From Peribacillus frigoritolerans (GTDB taxonomy: Bacteria > Bacillota > Bacilli > Bacillales > DSM-1321): a DNA stretch of 64,000 bases. The translations under genes and the position numbers were made by a program. The notes under the pieces are model-generated. The model searched no databases and was not told the origin of the DNA. It saw only the letters and a program-made list of their open reading frames with translations. Location of the stretch: the NCBI RefSeq assembly GCF_040250305.1, contig NZ_CP158190.1:4682001-4746000 (forward strand). The letters are read 5' to 3'. This document shows, piece after piece, positions 34,671 through 45,330 of this stretch. The number at the start of each line of letters is the position of its first letter. Position 1 is the stretch's first letter.

Positions 34671-35180
34671 ATGGGAATTTTAAGCGGAAATCCGAAAGAA
34701 GAGCCTATGCATTACGGAGAGGTATTCGGAACATGGGCATTTCTTACAACTACAAAAGGGCTGATTGCCTGTCATCAAACTATGCTTAATCATACTGGCG
34801 ACAAGGACCTGCATAAATTACTTGTTGAAGTGATCAATCAAGGGAAACAGGAACATGACCAACTTGAATCATTATTAAAAGAAAATAACGTAGGACTGCC
34901 TCCGTCACCACCTGAAAGACCTAAAGCTAATTTGGAGGATATTCCAGTCGGGGCACGTCTTCAAGATCCTGAAATCTCTGCTTCAGTATCAATCGATATT
35001 AATGCAGGATTAGTTGCTTGCAGCCAAATCATGGGTCAATGCATCCGAGAAGATATTGCACAGATGTTCGCACAATTCCATACGAATAAAGCTGCATTGG
35101 GTGCTGACTTCCTAAGATTGAATAAGGAAAAAGGCTGGCTTGTCCCTCCTCCTCTTCATATTAATAAAACAAGTATGTAA
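34671..35180 (+). CDS. DUF3231 ferritin-like spore protein
   Basis: 169 residues, helical, DUF3231 family: MHYGEVFGTWAFLTTTKGLI, then HQTMLNHTGDKDLHKLL, and the proline-rich linker NNVGLPPSPPERP. DUF3231 proteins are related to CotF and found in spore formers; role unknown. ATG 34671 has AAGGAGG six bases upstream; the ATG two codons earlier is part of that ribosome region. Confidence 0.85.
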   Translation: MGILSGNPKEEPMHYGEVFGTWAFLTTTKGLIACHQTMLNHTGDKDLHKLLVEVINQGKQEHDQLESLLKENNVGLPPSPPERPKANLEDIPVGARLQDPEISASVSIDINAGLVACSQIMGQCIREDIAQMFAQFHTNKAALGADFLRLNKEKGWLVPPPLHINKTSM

Positions 35181-35194
35181 ATATAATGAAATAT

Positions 35195-35242
35195 CCCCTA
35201 ATCATGTTGACATCGTGATTGGATGCCCAACATGATTAAGGG
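35195..35242 (+). terminator. Hairpin after the DUF3231 gene
   Basis: CCCCTAATCATGTTG pairs with CAACATGATTAAGGG over 15 positions with one mismatch; the following bases (ATTAATTCC) are only weakly T-rich, so termination may be rho-independent but inefficient, or it may be an RNA-stabilising stem. Confidence 0.5.
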
Positions 35243-35278
35243 ATTAATTCCGATAATGAAAGGACGATTAAGGAATCA

Positions 35279-35449
35279 CTACCATTGCAGACTTTCGATT
35301 AAGTGGCACTTTGTGCATTGTTGACTATAATCAGTTTTTACAAATTCATGATTACAATTCTCGCGAAAAATGTTCAGCTCCCTTTTCAGCTGTTCCAATT
35401 GAGTTTCCAACTGTTTCATTTCAACTTTTATTTGGATTACCCGATTCAT
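35279..35449 (-). CDS. Small coiled-coil / zinc-knuckle protein, 56 residues
   Basis: First half is a coiled coil (MKQLETQLEQLKRELNIF), second half has CNHEFVKTDYSQQCTKCHLI, a Cys-His ... Cys-x2-Cys set likely to bind zinc. ATG 35449 follows GAGGGAG at six bases. It lies 22 bases after thiC in the same direction and may be co-transcribed. No function assigned. Confidence 0.65.
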   Translation of the reverse strand: MNRVIQIKVEMKQLETQLEQLKRELNIFRENCNHEFVKTDYSQQCTKCHLIESLQW

Positions 35450-35471
35450 CGAATTCTCCCTCTCGTCGGAA

Positions 35472-37277
<1,806 letters not shown>

Positions 37278-37310
37278 TTAAAAAGGACAAAATCCAATCC
37301 ATTTCGCACG

Positions 37311-37342
37311 AAAAAGCCAGATCTCATATTTAAGACCTGGCT
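37311..37342 (-). terminator. Riboswitch-controlled terminator in the thiC leader
   Basis: AGCCAGGTCT ... AGATCTGGCT stem followed by TTTTTCG on the minus strand, between the TPP aptamer and the thiC start. Confidence 0.88.
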
Positions 37343-37397
37343 AACGTTAGTATGGCTACAGAAATGACCAATTGAAATGTCATTGTTTAGTAGATTC

Positions 37398-37497
37398 TAA
37401 CTTCCCCACGCTGGTATGAACCAGATCAGGTCCTGAGGGTTAAGAAGCTTAAGCGCTTCTCTCTCAGCCCAACTTATATTGGACACCCCTAGTCTGA
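37398..37497 (-). ncRNA. TPP riboswitch
   Basis: Minus strand shows the THI-box elements in order: GACTAGGGGTG, GGGCTGAGAGAG, ACCTGATCTGGTTCATACCA and GCGTGGGGAAG. It controls thiC by transcription attenuation through the terminator at 37311. Confidence 0.96.
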
Positions 37498-37616
37498 ATA
37501 ATTTAATTGATTACAGGATAACTATATCTCACCCTTTTCATTCTGTAAATAATTTGAAAGACCTAATATTTTCATTACAACTCTCAAAAATTTGTTATTT
37601 GAAGGAGAGCCGTCAA

Positions 37617-38405
37617 TTAATTCCCCAGGCCCTCAAGGATAGGGTAGAGCTCCTCTAAATGCTTGATTTCATAGGTTGGAATCACTTCATTCCGTTCCTT
37701 ATCATGGCGATTTATCCAAACCGACTTTATGCCTACCCGTGATGCTCCAAGGATATCCGTCATTAAATTATCGCCGACCATCAATACTTCATCTTTATCA
37801 AGCTCCATGATTTCCAAAGCATGCTCAAAAATGGAGGCATCCGGTTTACCTCTTCCAAATGCGCCTGATATCACGATTTGGTCGAAATAAGGAACCAGTT
37901 CAGGCGTAATTTCAAGTTTGGTATTTTGCAGCTCAGGAGATCCGTTCGTAAGCAATAGCAATTTATACTTCCCTTTTAATTCATCCAGAACACGGAATGT
38001 TTCTTCATAGATAAATGGCTTTTTGCGTCTCTCTGCAGGGAAACGTTCTGCCAGTTCAAGCCCAAATTCCGGGTCATCGATCCCTAATGCCAATAACCCT
38101 CTCGTCCACGCTTCTTTCCGATAAGCCGGAGCAATCCCGGCCATCTTCCTGAATTCATCATGATCATCCTGGAAATTTCCCCATAGCCCCTCAAATGGGT
38201 TGATTCCGATCATTTGTGTGAATGCATATGTATCGTAAGAAGAATAAAGCTCACGCGCTTCCTTTCGCACAGCTTCTTCAAACTCGTCGACATTCAGATC
38301 ATATTTCTCCTTGGCCACTTCACATGTGGCCACAAAAGCCTCTTTTACACTTTTCTGATCCCATAGTAATGTATCATCTAAATCAAAAAAAACTGCCTTC
38401 AGCAA
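37617..38405 (-). CDS. HAD-superfamily phosphatase, YsaA-like
   Basis: 262 residues. Motif [13 protein letters not shown], cap domain rich in helices, motif II LLTNGSP, motif III in [10 protein letters not shown], motif [15 protein letters not shown]. It resembles B. subtilis YsaA, a HAD enzyme reported to act on phosphoserine; the true substrate is not visible. TTG 38405 has GAGGGG eight bases upstream; GTG 38414 lies against that site. Ends just after the TPP leader region of thiC. Confidence 0.85.
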   Translation of the reverse strand: MLKAVFFDLDDTLLWDQKSVKEAFVATCEVAKEKYDLNVDEFEEAVRKEARELYSSYDTYAFTQMIGINPFEGLWGNFQDDHDEFRKMAGIAPAYRKEAWTRGLLALGIDDPEFGLELAERFPAERRKKPFIYEETFRVLDELKGKYKLLLLTNGSPELQNTKLEITPELVPYFDQIVISGAFGRGKPDASIFEHALEIMELDKDEVLMVGDNLMTDILGASRVGIKSVWINRHDKERNEVIPTYEIKHLEELYPILEGLGN

Positions 38406-38540
38406 AATGTCCACCCCTCTTTCCCTATTATTGAATTCGTAAAAATTACACTATTACAATAATAAACCACAACCAATAAAAAAAGAATAACTATTCGGAA
38501 AATGACTTACCTTTTCTAGTGGGAAACCCTTATCCACTTA

Positions 38541-39074
38541 TCATCTTTCAAATACATACAGCTTTCCATTACTGGCAATCTTGAATTTCGGACCGGTGAA
38601 CCCCCGTCGGATCAGCTCTTTCCTCATATATACCATGAGGGCGGCATGACTCACGATCAGAACATCCCTTTCCCCCTTTGCAAAGACTTCATCCAATACT
38701 TTATTGATCCTTCGCTCTGCGATCTTAATTTCCGCCCTTGTCTGCTTGTTGAACACCGAGCAGCAGCGAATCCAGATGGCCCAAAGGATGAATGGCAGCT
38801 TTACCCTTCCTTTAAGAGGCGGGGAAGGTATTTCCCGCAGCTCCTCCATCCGGTGAACCGTACCTGGATAGATATGTTCCGCTGTCTTGACAGCTCTCGA
38901 CATATCACTGCAATAACATTCCTGCCATTCCTCCACGCCAAATAAAGTCGTTCCATAAATAATATCCGCTGCATCATAGTCCTCAAACCATTGCTTCATA
39001 TCATCCGCCGTCACAGACCTCCCAGTAGGAAATTCATGTGCCACCTTAAAATGCCGTACCAAACCAATTTTCAT
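38541..39074 (-). CDS. Histidine phosphatase family protein
   Basis: 177 residues, phosphoglycerate-mutase-like fold. The catalytic histidine is in LVRHFKVAHE (usually RHG; here RHF) and the second in VSHAALMVYM; CSDMSRAVKTAEHIYPG holds the substrate arginine. The atypical RHF places it in a branch whose substrate is unknown. ATG 39074 has AAGGAG at seven bases. Confidence 0.85.
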   Translation of the reverse strand: MKIGLVRHFKVAHEFPTGRSVTADDMKQWFEDYDAADIIYGTTLFGVEEWQECYCSDMSRAVKTAEHIYPGTVHRMEELREIPSPPLKGRVKLPFILWAIWIRCCSVFNKQTRAEIKIAERRINKVLDEVFAKGERDVLIVSHAALMVYMRKELIRRGFTGPKFKIASNGKLYVFER

Positions 39075-39285
39075 ATCTTCTCCTTTTTTATCTTTTAAAA
39101 TATACGTTTCTTTTTCTTGTAAAAAGCCCTTATCAATATATTACCCTATGTAAAACTATAAAAAAAAGTATGTTGAAACCATTAACCCCTTACTGAACTC
39201 TCCTTGACACTGTGTATATGTTTAAAAATTCTTAAAGATCCAGCGTTTAATTATGATAGCATCGAAAAAAGAGAACGCATTTCGC

Positions 39286-39480
39286 ATTCTCCCAGACCTG
39301 TAGATTAATTTTGCCTAGAGTTTTTTTGAAGGTTTGTAAAATTCGAACGTTCCCTCCAGGCACTAGCTTTCCGCGGGCGCTCTTTGCGCCTTCTGGGTCT
39401 CCCTTGGACACACTTTTCCCGCATGTGTCCCGCACACCCGGCTCCGTTCAATTTTGTTTAGGACCCCTTTTCTCTATAAA
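39286..39480. repeat. Divergent dispersed repeat
   Basis: Starts CCAGACCTGTAGATTAATTT and TTGCCTAGAGTTTTTTTGAA, recalling the left end of the copies at 25281 and 26049, then holds GCTTTCCGCGGGCGCTC and several GC-rich inverted segments before returning to AT-rich sequence. Between the phosphatase gene and the gene at 39516; non-coding. Confidence 0.45.
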
Positions 39481-39515
39481 TTGAGGGAAAGCATCTCGCC
39501 TTCTCCATTTATCGT

Positions 39516-39968
39516 TTAATCCATGAATTGCAGTTCTGTTATCGTACATCTTTTCCTGAATTTATATTTTCCGCTCAAATCACTGAATTGATAATCATTG
39601 AGAGATTTCCCCAGTTGTTCCCTCAGCTTATCCACAGTGATGGATTCCTCAACTGCCTCTTTCCAATTTTCATTTCCGATCAACTCATCGAACGGAATGG
39701 TAGTCAGGACTTCATCATATATCTGGATGCTTTGATCGATGCCGAAGCTGCCATAGATACTGCCATTTTCATCAGCAAAGATATGATCCGATTCCAATTC
39801 CTCCACCAATACTTCCAGATATTCCTTTGACTTAACAGGCTTGATGGCAATCTCTGCTTCCGCCTTTACAGGTCCCAATCTCTTATCGACGATCTCTATC
39901 GTCAATTTAACGTGAACGGGCGGATACCCAAACCCTTCACAAAGTTCTGTTGCCGAATTATATACCAT
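39516..39968 (-). CDS. Protein of unknown function, 150 residues
   Basis: No family recognised. Soluble and acidic. The N-terminal half looks like beta strands (VHVKLTIEIVDKRLGPVKAE), the centre has DENGSIYGSFGIDQSIQIYD and the end is basic (SGKYKFRKRCTI). A very good ribosome site AAAGGAGG precedes ATG 39968, so it is real. Monocistronic. Could be an immunity or inhibitor-like protein, but nothing supports a role. Confidence 0.65.
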   Translation of the reverse strand: MVYNSATELCEGFGYPPVHVKLTIEIVDKRLGPVKAEAEIAIKPVKSKEYLEVLVEELESDHIFADENGSIYGSFGIDQSIQIYDEVLTTIPFDELIGNENWKEAVEESITVDKLREQLGKSLNDYQFSDLSGKYKFRKRCTITELQFMD

Positions 39969-40241
39969 CTGTACGTCCTCCTTTTGACACTATCATTATA
40001 TAATATAAATAGTACATTTCATTACCAAAAACCCTTATTCAAGTTCACTTGCATCGTATTTTTATAGCAACTCTTTTTTCAATTCATGCGCTCCTTCAAA
40101 CACTGAAGGGTCAATCGTCATATTTCGGGATTCGCTGATACGAAAGCCACGAATCCTGATAATTATCATTCATATTTCATATCTCATTTATACGTTAATC
40201 GATAATACACCATTAACTTTGATCTATTTAAGAACTCAACT
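39969..40241. other. Intergenic stretch with a possible decayed coding fragment
   Basis: On the minus strand ATG 40173 opens a 20-residue frame (MNDNYQDSWLSYQRIPKYDD) closed at 40111, and a neighbouring frame continues with DPSVFEGAHELKKELL. The adjoining frames look like a frameshifted remnant of one protein. There is no ribosome site. Otherwise AT-rich spacer. Confidence 0.25.
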
Positions 40242-40276
40242 AAAAAATCCAATGCAGCTCAGGGCATTGGACTTTT
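40242..40276 (-). terminator. Terminator after the zinc alcohol dehydrogenase gene
   Basis: AAGTCCAATGC / GCATTGGATTTTTT stem with T-run on the minus strand. Confidence 0.85.
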
Positions 40277-40288
40277 ATAAGCTTTACA

Positions 40289-41428
40289 TTATGGCTTTAG
40301 CACCACTTTAATACATTCATCTTCGTGATCGTTAAAGATTTGATAAGCCTCACTCGCTTTTTCTAGAGGGACTTTATGGGATATGATTTCCGTGGGGTCG
40401 AACTCTCCAGCCGTGATCTTATCAAAAAGCTTGGGCATGTAGTGAATGACCGGTGCTTGTCCCATTTTCAAATTAATGTTCCGCTCAAATAAATTGCCTA
40501 ATGGGAACATATTATATTTGGATCCGTATACGCCAGTCAGTTGGATCGTGCCGAATTTACGTACGGCGTTAAGTGCAATCTCGATCGCACTTAACGTTCC
40601 ACCCTGAAGTTTCAGCTTTTGCTCAATCGCCTCTATCGTTGATTTCTTGCCATCCATTCCCACACAATCTATGACCACATCTGCCCCGCCTGAAGTGATT
40701 TCCTTAATGTAGCTGCCCATATCGTTATATTCATCGAAGTTATACGCCTCAACCTTATTCATCTGTTTAGCCTTATTGAGTCTATAAGGAAGATTGTCGA
40801 TGGCAATGACCCTTTTTGCTCCTTTCATCCAAGCGAACTTCTGAGCCATCAAGCCAATCGGTCCACAGCCCAATACCGCTACCGTATCATCTTTCTTGAC
40901 GCCAGCGTTCTCTACACTCCAATATGCGGTTGGCAGCACATCGGACATGAACAAAAGCGCCTCATCTTCAAGTTCACATGACTCTGGGATGACAAACGGC
41001 ATGAAGTTTCCATATGGTACCCTTAAATATTCTGCCTGCCCGCCTGGATAGTTCCCATATCGCTCCGTAAAACCAAAGTACCCGCCTGTATCCACCGCTT
41101 CATTGGGGTTGGAATTATCACATTGACTCTCCATATCATGTTCACAATAATAACAGTGCCCACAAGAAATGTTGAAAGGCAGGACAACCCTGTCCCCTTT
41201 TTTCACCTTTGTCACTTCCGGACCCACTTCTTCGACGATGCCCATCGGTTCATGACCAATGACATAATCTTTATGCGTCGGCAAAGCACCCTGATATATA
41301 TGGAGGTCGGACCCGCAAATAGCCGTTGAAGTCACTCGGACGATGATATCATCCTTTTGCTGAAGTTTCGGATCTTCAACTTGTTTTACCTCTATATCTT
41401 TTGCTCCTTGAAAAGTTACAGCCTTCAT
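40289..41428 (-). CDS. Zinc-dependent alcohol dehydrogenase, formaldehyde-dehydrogenase-like
   Basis: 379 residues, medium-chain dehydrogenase. Catalytic zinc ligands: Cys in TAICGSDLH, His-Glu in VIGHEPMG; the structural-zinc cysteines are in SCGHCYYCEHDMESQC. The Rossmann motif is AVLGCGPIGLMAQ. It resembles the glutathione-independent formaldehyde dehydrogenase-like AdhB group of bacilli. Oxidises an alcohol or aldehyde with NAD. Shine-Dalgarno AGGAGG before ATG 41428. Monocistronic. Confidence 0.92.
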   Translation of the reverse strand: MKAVTFQGAKDIEVKQVEDPKLQQKDDIIVRVTSTAICGSDLHIYQGALPTHKDYVIGHEPMGIVEEVGPEVTKVKKGDRVVLPFNISCGHCYYCEHDMESQCDNSNPNEAVDTGGYFGFTERYGNYPGGQAEYLRVPYGNFMPFVIPESCELEDEALLFMSDVLPTAYWSVENAGVKKDDTVAVLGCGPIGLMAQKFAWMKGAKRVIAIDNLPYRLNKAKQMNKVEAYNFDEYNDMGSYIKEITSGGADVVIDCVGMDGKKSTIEAIEQKLKLQGGTLSAIEIALNAVRKFGTIQLTGVYGSKYNMFPLGNLFERNINLKMGQAPVIHYMPKLFDKITAGEFDPTEIISHKVPLEKASEAYQIFNDHEDECIKVVLKP

Positions 41429-41542
41429 ATTAAACCTCCTAAAATATTCTTAATACATTTGATATACCCGTCAAAAAAGGCTACTAAGCCTATGAACATC
41501 TAATTTCCCCAAGAATCTCTTCATTATGCTGCACCTGGATGA

Positions 41543-41569
41543 CAAAAAAAGCCCCGGAAACCGGGACTC
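41543..41569 (-). terminator. Terminator after glpQ
   Basis: AGTCCCGG TTT CCGGGGCT stem followed by TTTTTTT on the minus strand. Confidence 0.9.
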
Positions 41570-41583
41570 ACCTATGAAACCAT

Positions 41584-42504
41584 TTATTTAGGAACATTAT
41601 TATTGTGCTTATACTCACTTAGTACCTCGTTGAATACATCGGGATAATTCGTAAACAGCCCCGTTGCACCCCATTCAAGAGCCTTTTTCATATCCGCTCT
41701 TTCATTTACTGTATATGGATGGAATTGGAGGTCATGGTCGCGAACCATCTTCACATATTGTCCGTCTACCTTATTGAAGTTCGGGCCAACGCCAATTGCA
41801 TATTCCTTAATGGACTCCAATTCTTCATTGGAAATGGTTGCTGGGTTCTTATAAGAAAAAAGTTGCACAAGCGGTAACTTTGGATTCATGTCATGAACCT
41901 TCATAAGGCTTTCTTTACTGAACGACTGAATTAATACATTCTTGGTACGGCCTTTTGAATCCACCATTTTATATTCTTCCAGAACCTGCAGGAGTTCTTC
42001 TTCCATTCCCGGATATACTTCAGGGGACTTTGTTTCGATATAGTAATTGGCTTGCTTTCCGAACTTCTTAAAGACTTCTTCAAGAGTGGGAACCTTTAAC
42101 CCTTCATATACCTCTTTTGCCAATTGCGGATATTTTTCATTGAACCATGTACCGGCATCCAGTTGCTTGATTTCAGCCAGCGTTAAATCCTTCACTAGAC
42201 CAGTACCATTCGTTGTACGATCAACCTTTTCATCATGCATTGCTATCAATCTTCCATCCTTGGTCATTTGAAGATCAATTTCTATGTAGTCGCCCTTCAT
42301 TTGTTCTCCCAATTGATAAGCGGGAATGGTATGTTCAGGTGCATAACCAGAAGCTCCCCGATGTGCGATATTCACGATTTTCTTCTCATAAATAGACGAA
42401 TTGGAATGATTTCCTTTTGCTGCTGAAGCCCCCATGGAAGTAGCCTGCAATATAAAAGCCGCACTCATCATACATAAACCGAATTTCTTTATATTCGTTT
42501 TCAT
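41584..42504 (-). CDS. glpQ: Secreted glycerophosphodiester phosphodiesterase GlpQ
   Basis: 306 residues with a signal peptide (cleavage near ASA-A, residue 28). GDPD signature VNIAHRGASGYAPEHTIPA with catalytic His48, metal-binding DYIEIDLQMTKDG and second His in LIAMHDEKVDR. It releases glycerol-3-phosphate from glycerophosphodiesters or teichoic acid outside the cell. In B. subtilis glpQ is phosphate-controlled; the upstream TTTAACC/TTTTAACT pair on the minus strand is not spaced like a good Pho box. Shine-Dalgarno GGAGGGAGAG before the ATG. Confidence 0.94.
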   Translation of the reverse strand: MKTNIKKFGLCMMSAAFILQATSMGASAAKGNHSNSSIYEKKIVNIAHRGASGYAPEHTIPAYQLGEQMKGDYIEIDLQMTKDGRLIAMHDEKVDRTTNGTGLVKDLTLAEIKQLDAGTWFNEKYPQLAKEVYEGLKVPTLEEVFKKFGKQANYYIETKSPEVYPGMEEELLQVLEEYKMVDSKGRTKNVLIQSFSKESLMKVHDMNPKLPLVQLFSYKNPATISNEELESIKEYAIGVGPNFNKVDGQYVKMVRDHDLQFHPYTVNERADMKKALEWGATGLFTNYPDVFNEVLSEYKHNNNVPK

Positions 42505-42983
42505 TTCCCTCTCTCCCTCCTATTATTACCATTATTTTAAAAGGAGAATGTGAATCTACAGCGAATATAATGTAAAGAAATAATATAATAGTTAAAATGG
42601 TTAAAAAAACCTATCAAACACAGGGCATTCATGTAGTTTGTTGTACCTAATTCAAAATTCGGATGACAGCTTAGATTAAAAACCCGTTAAAAGCCTCTTT
42701 TTATAAAAAATCATAATTGAAAAATGTGCTAAACATGGATACTGGTAATCCAATAAGAAAATATAAAAAGTTTTTTGGGATGTACATATTGAAATAGTAG
42801 AAAAAAACAGTCCCCTAAATGAACATAACTAAATATTTCTAAATCCTTCTCCATTACAAACTCCTTACTACTCCGTTAAATAATTATTTAACCGGTTCAT
42901 TGACACATTAAGCTTTCCATATCCATATTAAACCAAACTTAAAGCCGCTAAATTCCTGATATTAGATATGATGTGCCAATGTT

Positions 42984-43086
42984 GACATACCAAGAGGGTC
43001 TGGAGGGATTGGTTACCTTAACTCCCTGACTTCCCCCTTCCGGTACTGAATTCCACCCGAACCATGCCTTTTCTAAAGTATAAGCA
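42984..43086 (+). ncRNA. Degenerate SAM-I (S-box) riboswitch relic
   Basis: Segments in S-box order and spacing: CAAGAGGGTCTGGAGGGATT (42990-43009; consensus AGAG.GG..GGAGGGAcTGG), CTCCCTGACTTCC (consensus CCCGGCAACC), GGTACTGAATTCC (43042-43054; consensus GGTGCTAATTCC), and AGTATAAG at the end (consensus AGATAAG) with CATACC at the start in place of CTTATC. Total length 103 nt fits. The SAM-contact GGCCC/GAA region is not conserved, no terminator follows, and the next gene is a kinase. Probably a decayed leader whose methionine or cysteine gene was lost. Confidence 0.5.
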
Positions 43087-43123
43087 GAGAGACTATATAG
43101 TGACAAAATCTATCTTTTTCTGA

Positions 43124-43152
43124 TTTACAAAAAACTAGTATCATATTACTAT
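43124..43152 (+). promoter_or_regulatory. Sigma-A promoter of the histidine kinase gene
   Basis: TTTACA, 17-base spacer, TACTAT, placing transcription start about 25 bases before the gene. The rest of 42505-42983 holds nothing I can name. Confidence 0.6.
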
Positions 43153-43185
43153 TAAACAAACAGAATATTAATCCTAAGGGGAATT

Positions 43186-44412
43186 ATGTTAAAAAATTAT
43201 CAATATTATCAAAACAAACACCGATTTATACTGAAGGCATTCATGGCAATGATATCCTTTTTACTATTGGTTGGGATTTCTGTATCACCTATAAGTTGGA
43301 AAGATAATCCCTACGAGATGATATTACAGGTCATTTTAATATCGGGGATGATAATTTCTCTGTTATTTTTCTTAAAAACAGAAGTCAATTTTTATAAAAC
43401 CCTATTCATTTTCTTAATTACTGTTTATTTATATAGCAAATTCTGGATTTTCCCGGATACCGCCATCATGCTGGCTTTATTTGCTATAGCGCCCTTGATT
43501 CCCATTTTTCTCTTTGATAAAATCGGGTTTTATGTTGTCGCCACTTTAAATATCATATTAGGTCCCGCTTCCATCTTGATCATTTCAAAAACGGATCTTC
43601 AATACACTTATGAATATGTCGCTTTGGATAGTTTCGGCAACACGCTTAATTTCATCGCTATACAAATCATATTGGTATTCGTATTCTTAGGAACCAATAA
43701 TAGGGTGGAATCCACTAATGCATTTCATAAGGAAATACAGCAGGCCAAGCAATTGAACTCAGTCGGACAGCTAGCTGCCACCATTGCACATGAGATACGT
43801 AATCCGATTACAGTCGTGAAAGGGTTTGCCCAGCTATTAGACCAAGAGAAGGAACTGAATGAAACGGAAAAATTTTATGTACAGACCATGCTTACAGAAC
43901 TTGAATATACACAAGTGATAATCAATGACTATTTGTCTTTGGCAAAACCGCAAACGGATAATGTACAGGTCATTCCTTTAAATTATGAAATCCAAAAGAT
44001 TTCCGAACTCTTAACCAGTTTCGCCAATAATCGCAACATAGGCTTTCTCCTGGATTTCCGGGACGACCTGCACATTAGCATGAATCCCATCGAGCTTAAA
44101 CAGATACTGGTCAATATCATGAAAAATGGAATTGAGTCAATGAACAAACCCGGATTCATCAAGGTGGAAACAGAGCAGGAACGCACTATGGCAAAAGTAC
44201 GAATAACGGATACAGGAATTGGCCTCTCAAAAGAACAGCTTGAAATACTAGGTACCCCATTTTATTCACTTAAAGATAGGGGAACCGGTATCGGCCTGAC
44301 CGTTTGTTATTCCATCGTTCAAAAATACAAAGGGAAAATCTTGGTACAGAGCGAAGTGAACAAAGGAACATCGTTCACCATTTATTTGCCCTTATATAAA
44401 GAAATAGATTAA
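43186..44412 (+). CDS. Orphan membrane sensor histidine kinase (sporulation kinase type)
   Basis: 408 residues: five to six membrane helices (residues 14-170), then a kinase core with His202 in ATIAHEIRNPITVVKGFAQL, N-box ILVNIMKNGIESM, G1 ITDTGIGLS and G2 GTGIGLTVCYSI. The H-box is of the KinA/KinB/KinC class that feeds the Spo0F phosphorelay. No response regulator gene is adjacent, as usual for those kinases. No PAS domain is visible; sensing would be by the membrane part. Ribosome site AAGGGG seven bases before ATG. Confidence 0.88.
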   Translation: MLKNYQYYQNKHRFILKAFMAMISFLLLVGISVSPISWKDNPYEMILQVILISGMIISLLFFLKTEVNFYKTLFIFLITVYLYSKFWIFPDTAIMLALFAIAPLIPIFLFDKIGFYVVATLNIILGPASILIISKTDLQYTYEYVALDSFGNTLNFIAIQIILVFVFLGTNNRVESTNAFHKEIQQAKQLNSVGQLAATIAHEIRNPITVVKGFAQLLDQEKELNETEKFYVQTMLTELEYTQVIINDYLSLAKPQTDNVQVIPLNYEIQKISELLTSFANNRNIGFLLDFRDDLHISMNPIELKQILVNIMKNGIESMNKPGFIKVETEQERTMAKVRITDTGIGLSKEQLEILGTPFYSLKDRGTGIGLTVCYSIVQKYKGKILVQSEVNKGTSFTIYLPLYKEID

Positions 44413-44430
44413 ACATATATCCCTAATAAG

Positions 44431-44466
44431 AAAAAGGATGACCACCCATCACCGGGCGGTCATCCT
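44431..44466. terminator. Bidirectional terminator between the kinase gene and ssuC
   Basis: AGGATGACC ... GGTCATCCT stem; the minus strand continues with TTTTTCTT (strong), the plus strand with ATTTC (weaker). Confidence 0.8.
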
Positions 44467-44473
44467 ATTTCAA

Positions 44474-45298
44474 TTAGGCTTTAAAACTATCTTGCCATTT
44501 CAGCAAATGATTTTCTAAAAAGCGGACAAACGAGTCTGAGATTTTACCAGCGAGGGCAAAAATGATGATGCCTACGAATACGACGTCCGTTTGCATGAAT
44601 GAACGGGCATCCTGGATCATGAAGCCCACCCCTCTATCCGCACCCAGCAATTCAGCGACGACCAGGCACATCCAAGCCGCACTTAAGGCTAAACGGATGC
44701 CAAGTAATATGTTTGGTAAAGCTGCCGGAATCATGAGCTTCGTTATTTGTTCCCTACGGCTAAATTCCAAGATTAAGGCAACATCGTACAGTTTTTTATC
44801 CACATTCCGAAGGCCCAAAAAAGTTTGTAAATATAAAGGAAAAAAAGCACCTAAAGCAATAAGCAGCACTTTAGACAGTTCACCAAATCCGAACCACATA
44901 ATGAATAAAGGGGTAATCGCAAGTAACGGGACTGTTCGTAACATTTGAATGCTTGGGTTTAAAAATTCTTCAGATTTTTTTTGCATGCCAACGATGACTC
45001 CAAACAATAATCCTAAAAAACCACCTAATGCAAAGCCTAGAAGGGCCCGCGTTAAACTGATTTGTAAATGGATGCCCATTTCCCCCGACTGAACGAGATT
45101 AATGAAAGTCGTGACGATCAATAAAGGTGATGAGAACAATTGGGCAGGCAGGATGCCAACCGTTCCTAATGTTTGCCATGTAATCAACACGACAACGGGA
45201 AGGACCGAACCCCGCAATGCCGATTTGGCGAGTTTGGATTGTTTTGTCGTTTCCCTTATGACAAGCGGCTTGTTTTGAGCAACGGTCTGTGTAGACAT
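44474..45298 (-). CDS. ssuC: Aliphatic sulfonate ABC transporter permease SsuC-like
   Basis: 274 residues, six membrane helices, with the binding-protein-dependent permease loop (EAA motif) at LILEFSRREQITKLMIPAAL and GIRLALSAAWMCLVVAELLG, the segment typical of SsuC/TauC permeases. ATG 45298 has GGAAGG nine bases upstream; earlier in-frame starts overlap it. Lies 32 bases after ssuB. With ssuB and the divergent ssuA it forms an importer for alkanesulfonates or taurine. Confidence 0.9.
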   Translation of the reverse strand: MSTQTVAQNKPLVIRETTKQSKLAKSALRGSVLPVVVLITWQTLGTVGILPAQLFSSPLLIVTTFINLVQSGEMGIHLQISLTRALLGFALGGFLGLLFGVIVGMQKKSEEFLNPSIQMLRTVPLLAITPLFIMWFGFGELSKVLLIALGAFFPLYLQTFLGLRNVDKKLYDVALILEFSRREQITKLMIPAALPNILLGIRLALSAAWMCLVVAELLGADRGVGFMIQDARSFMQTDVVFVGIIIFALAGKISDSFVRFLENHLLKWQDSFKA

Positions 45299-45330
45299 AA
45301 TTTTCATCCTTCCTTTTTTCAAAAATTTAT

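Noticed and set aside
42590..42625. Pho box upstream of glpQ
   Set aside because: TTAACC and TTAACT occur but not with the 11-base repeat spacing expected for PhoP.
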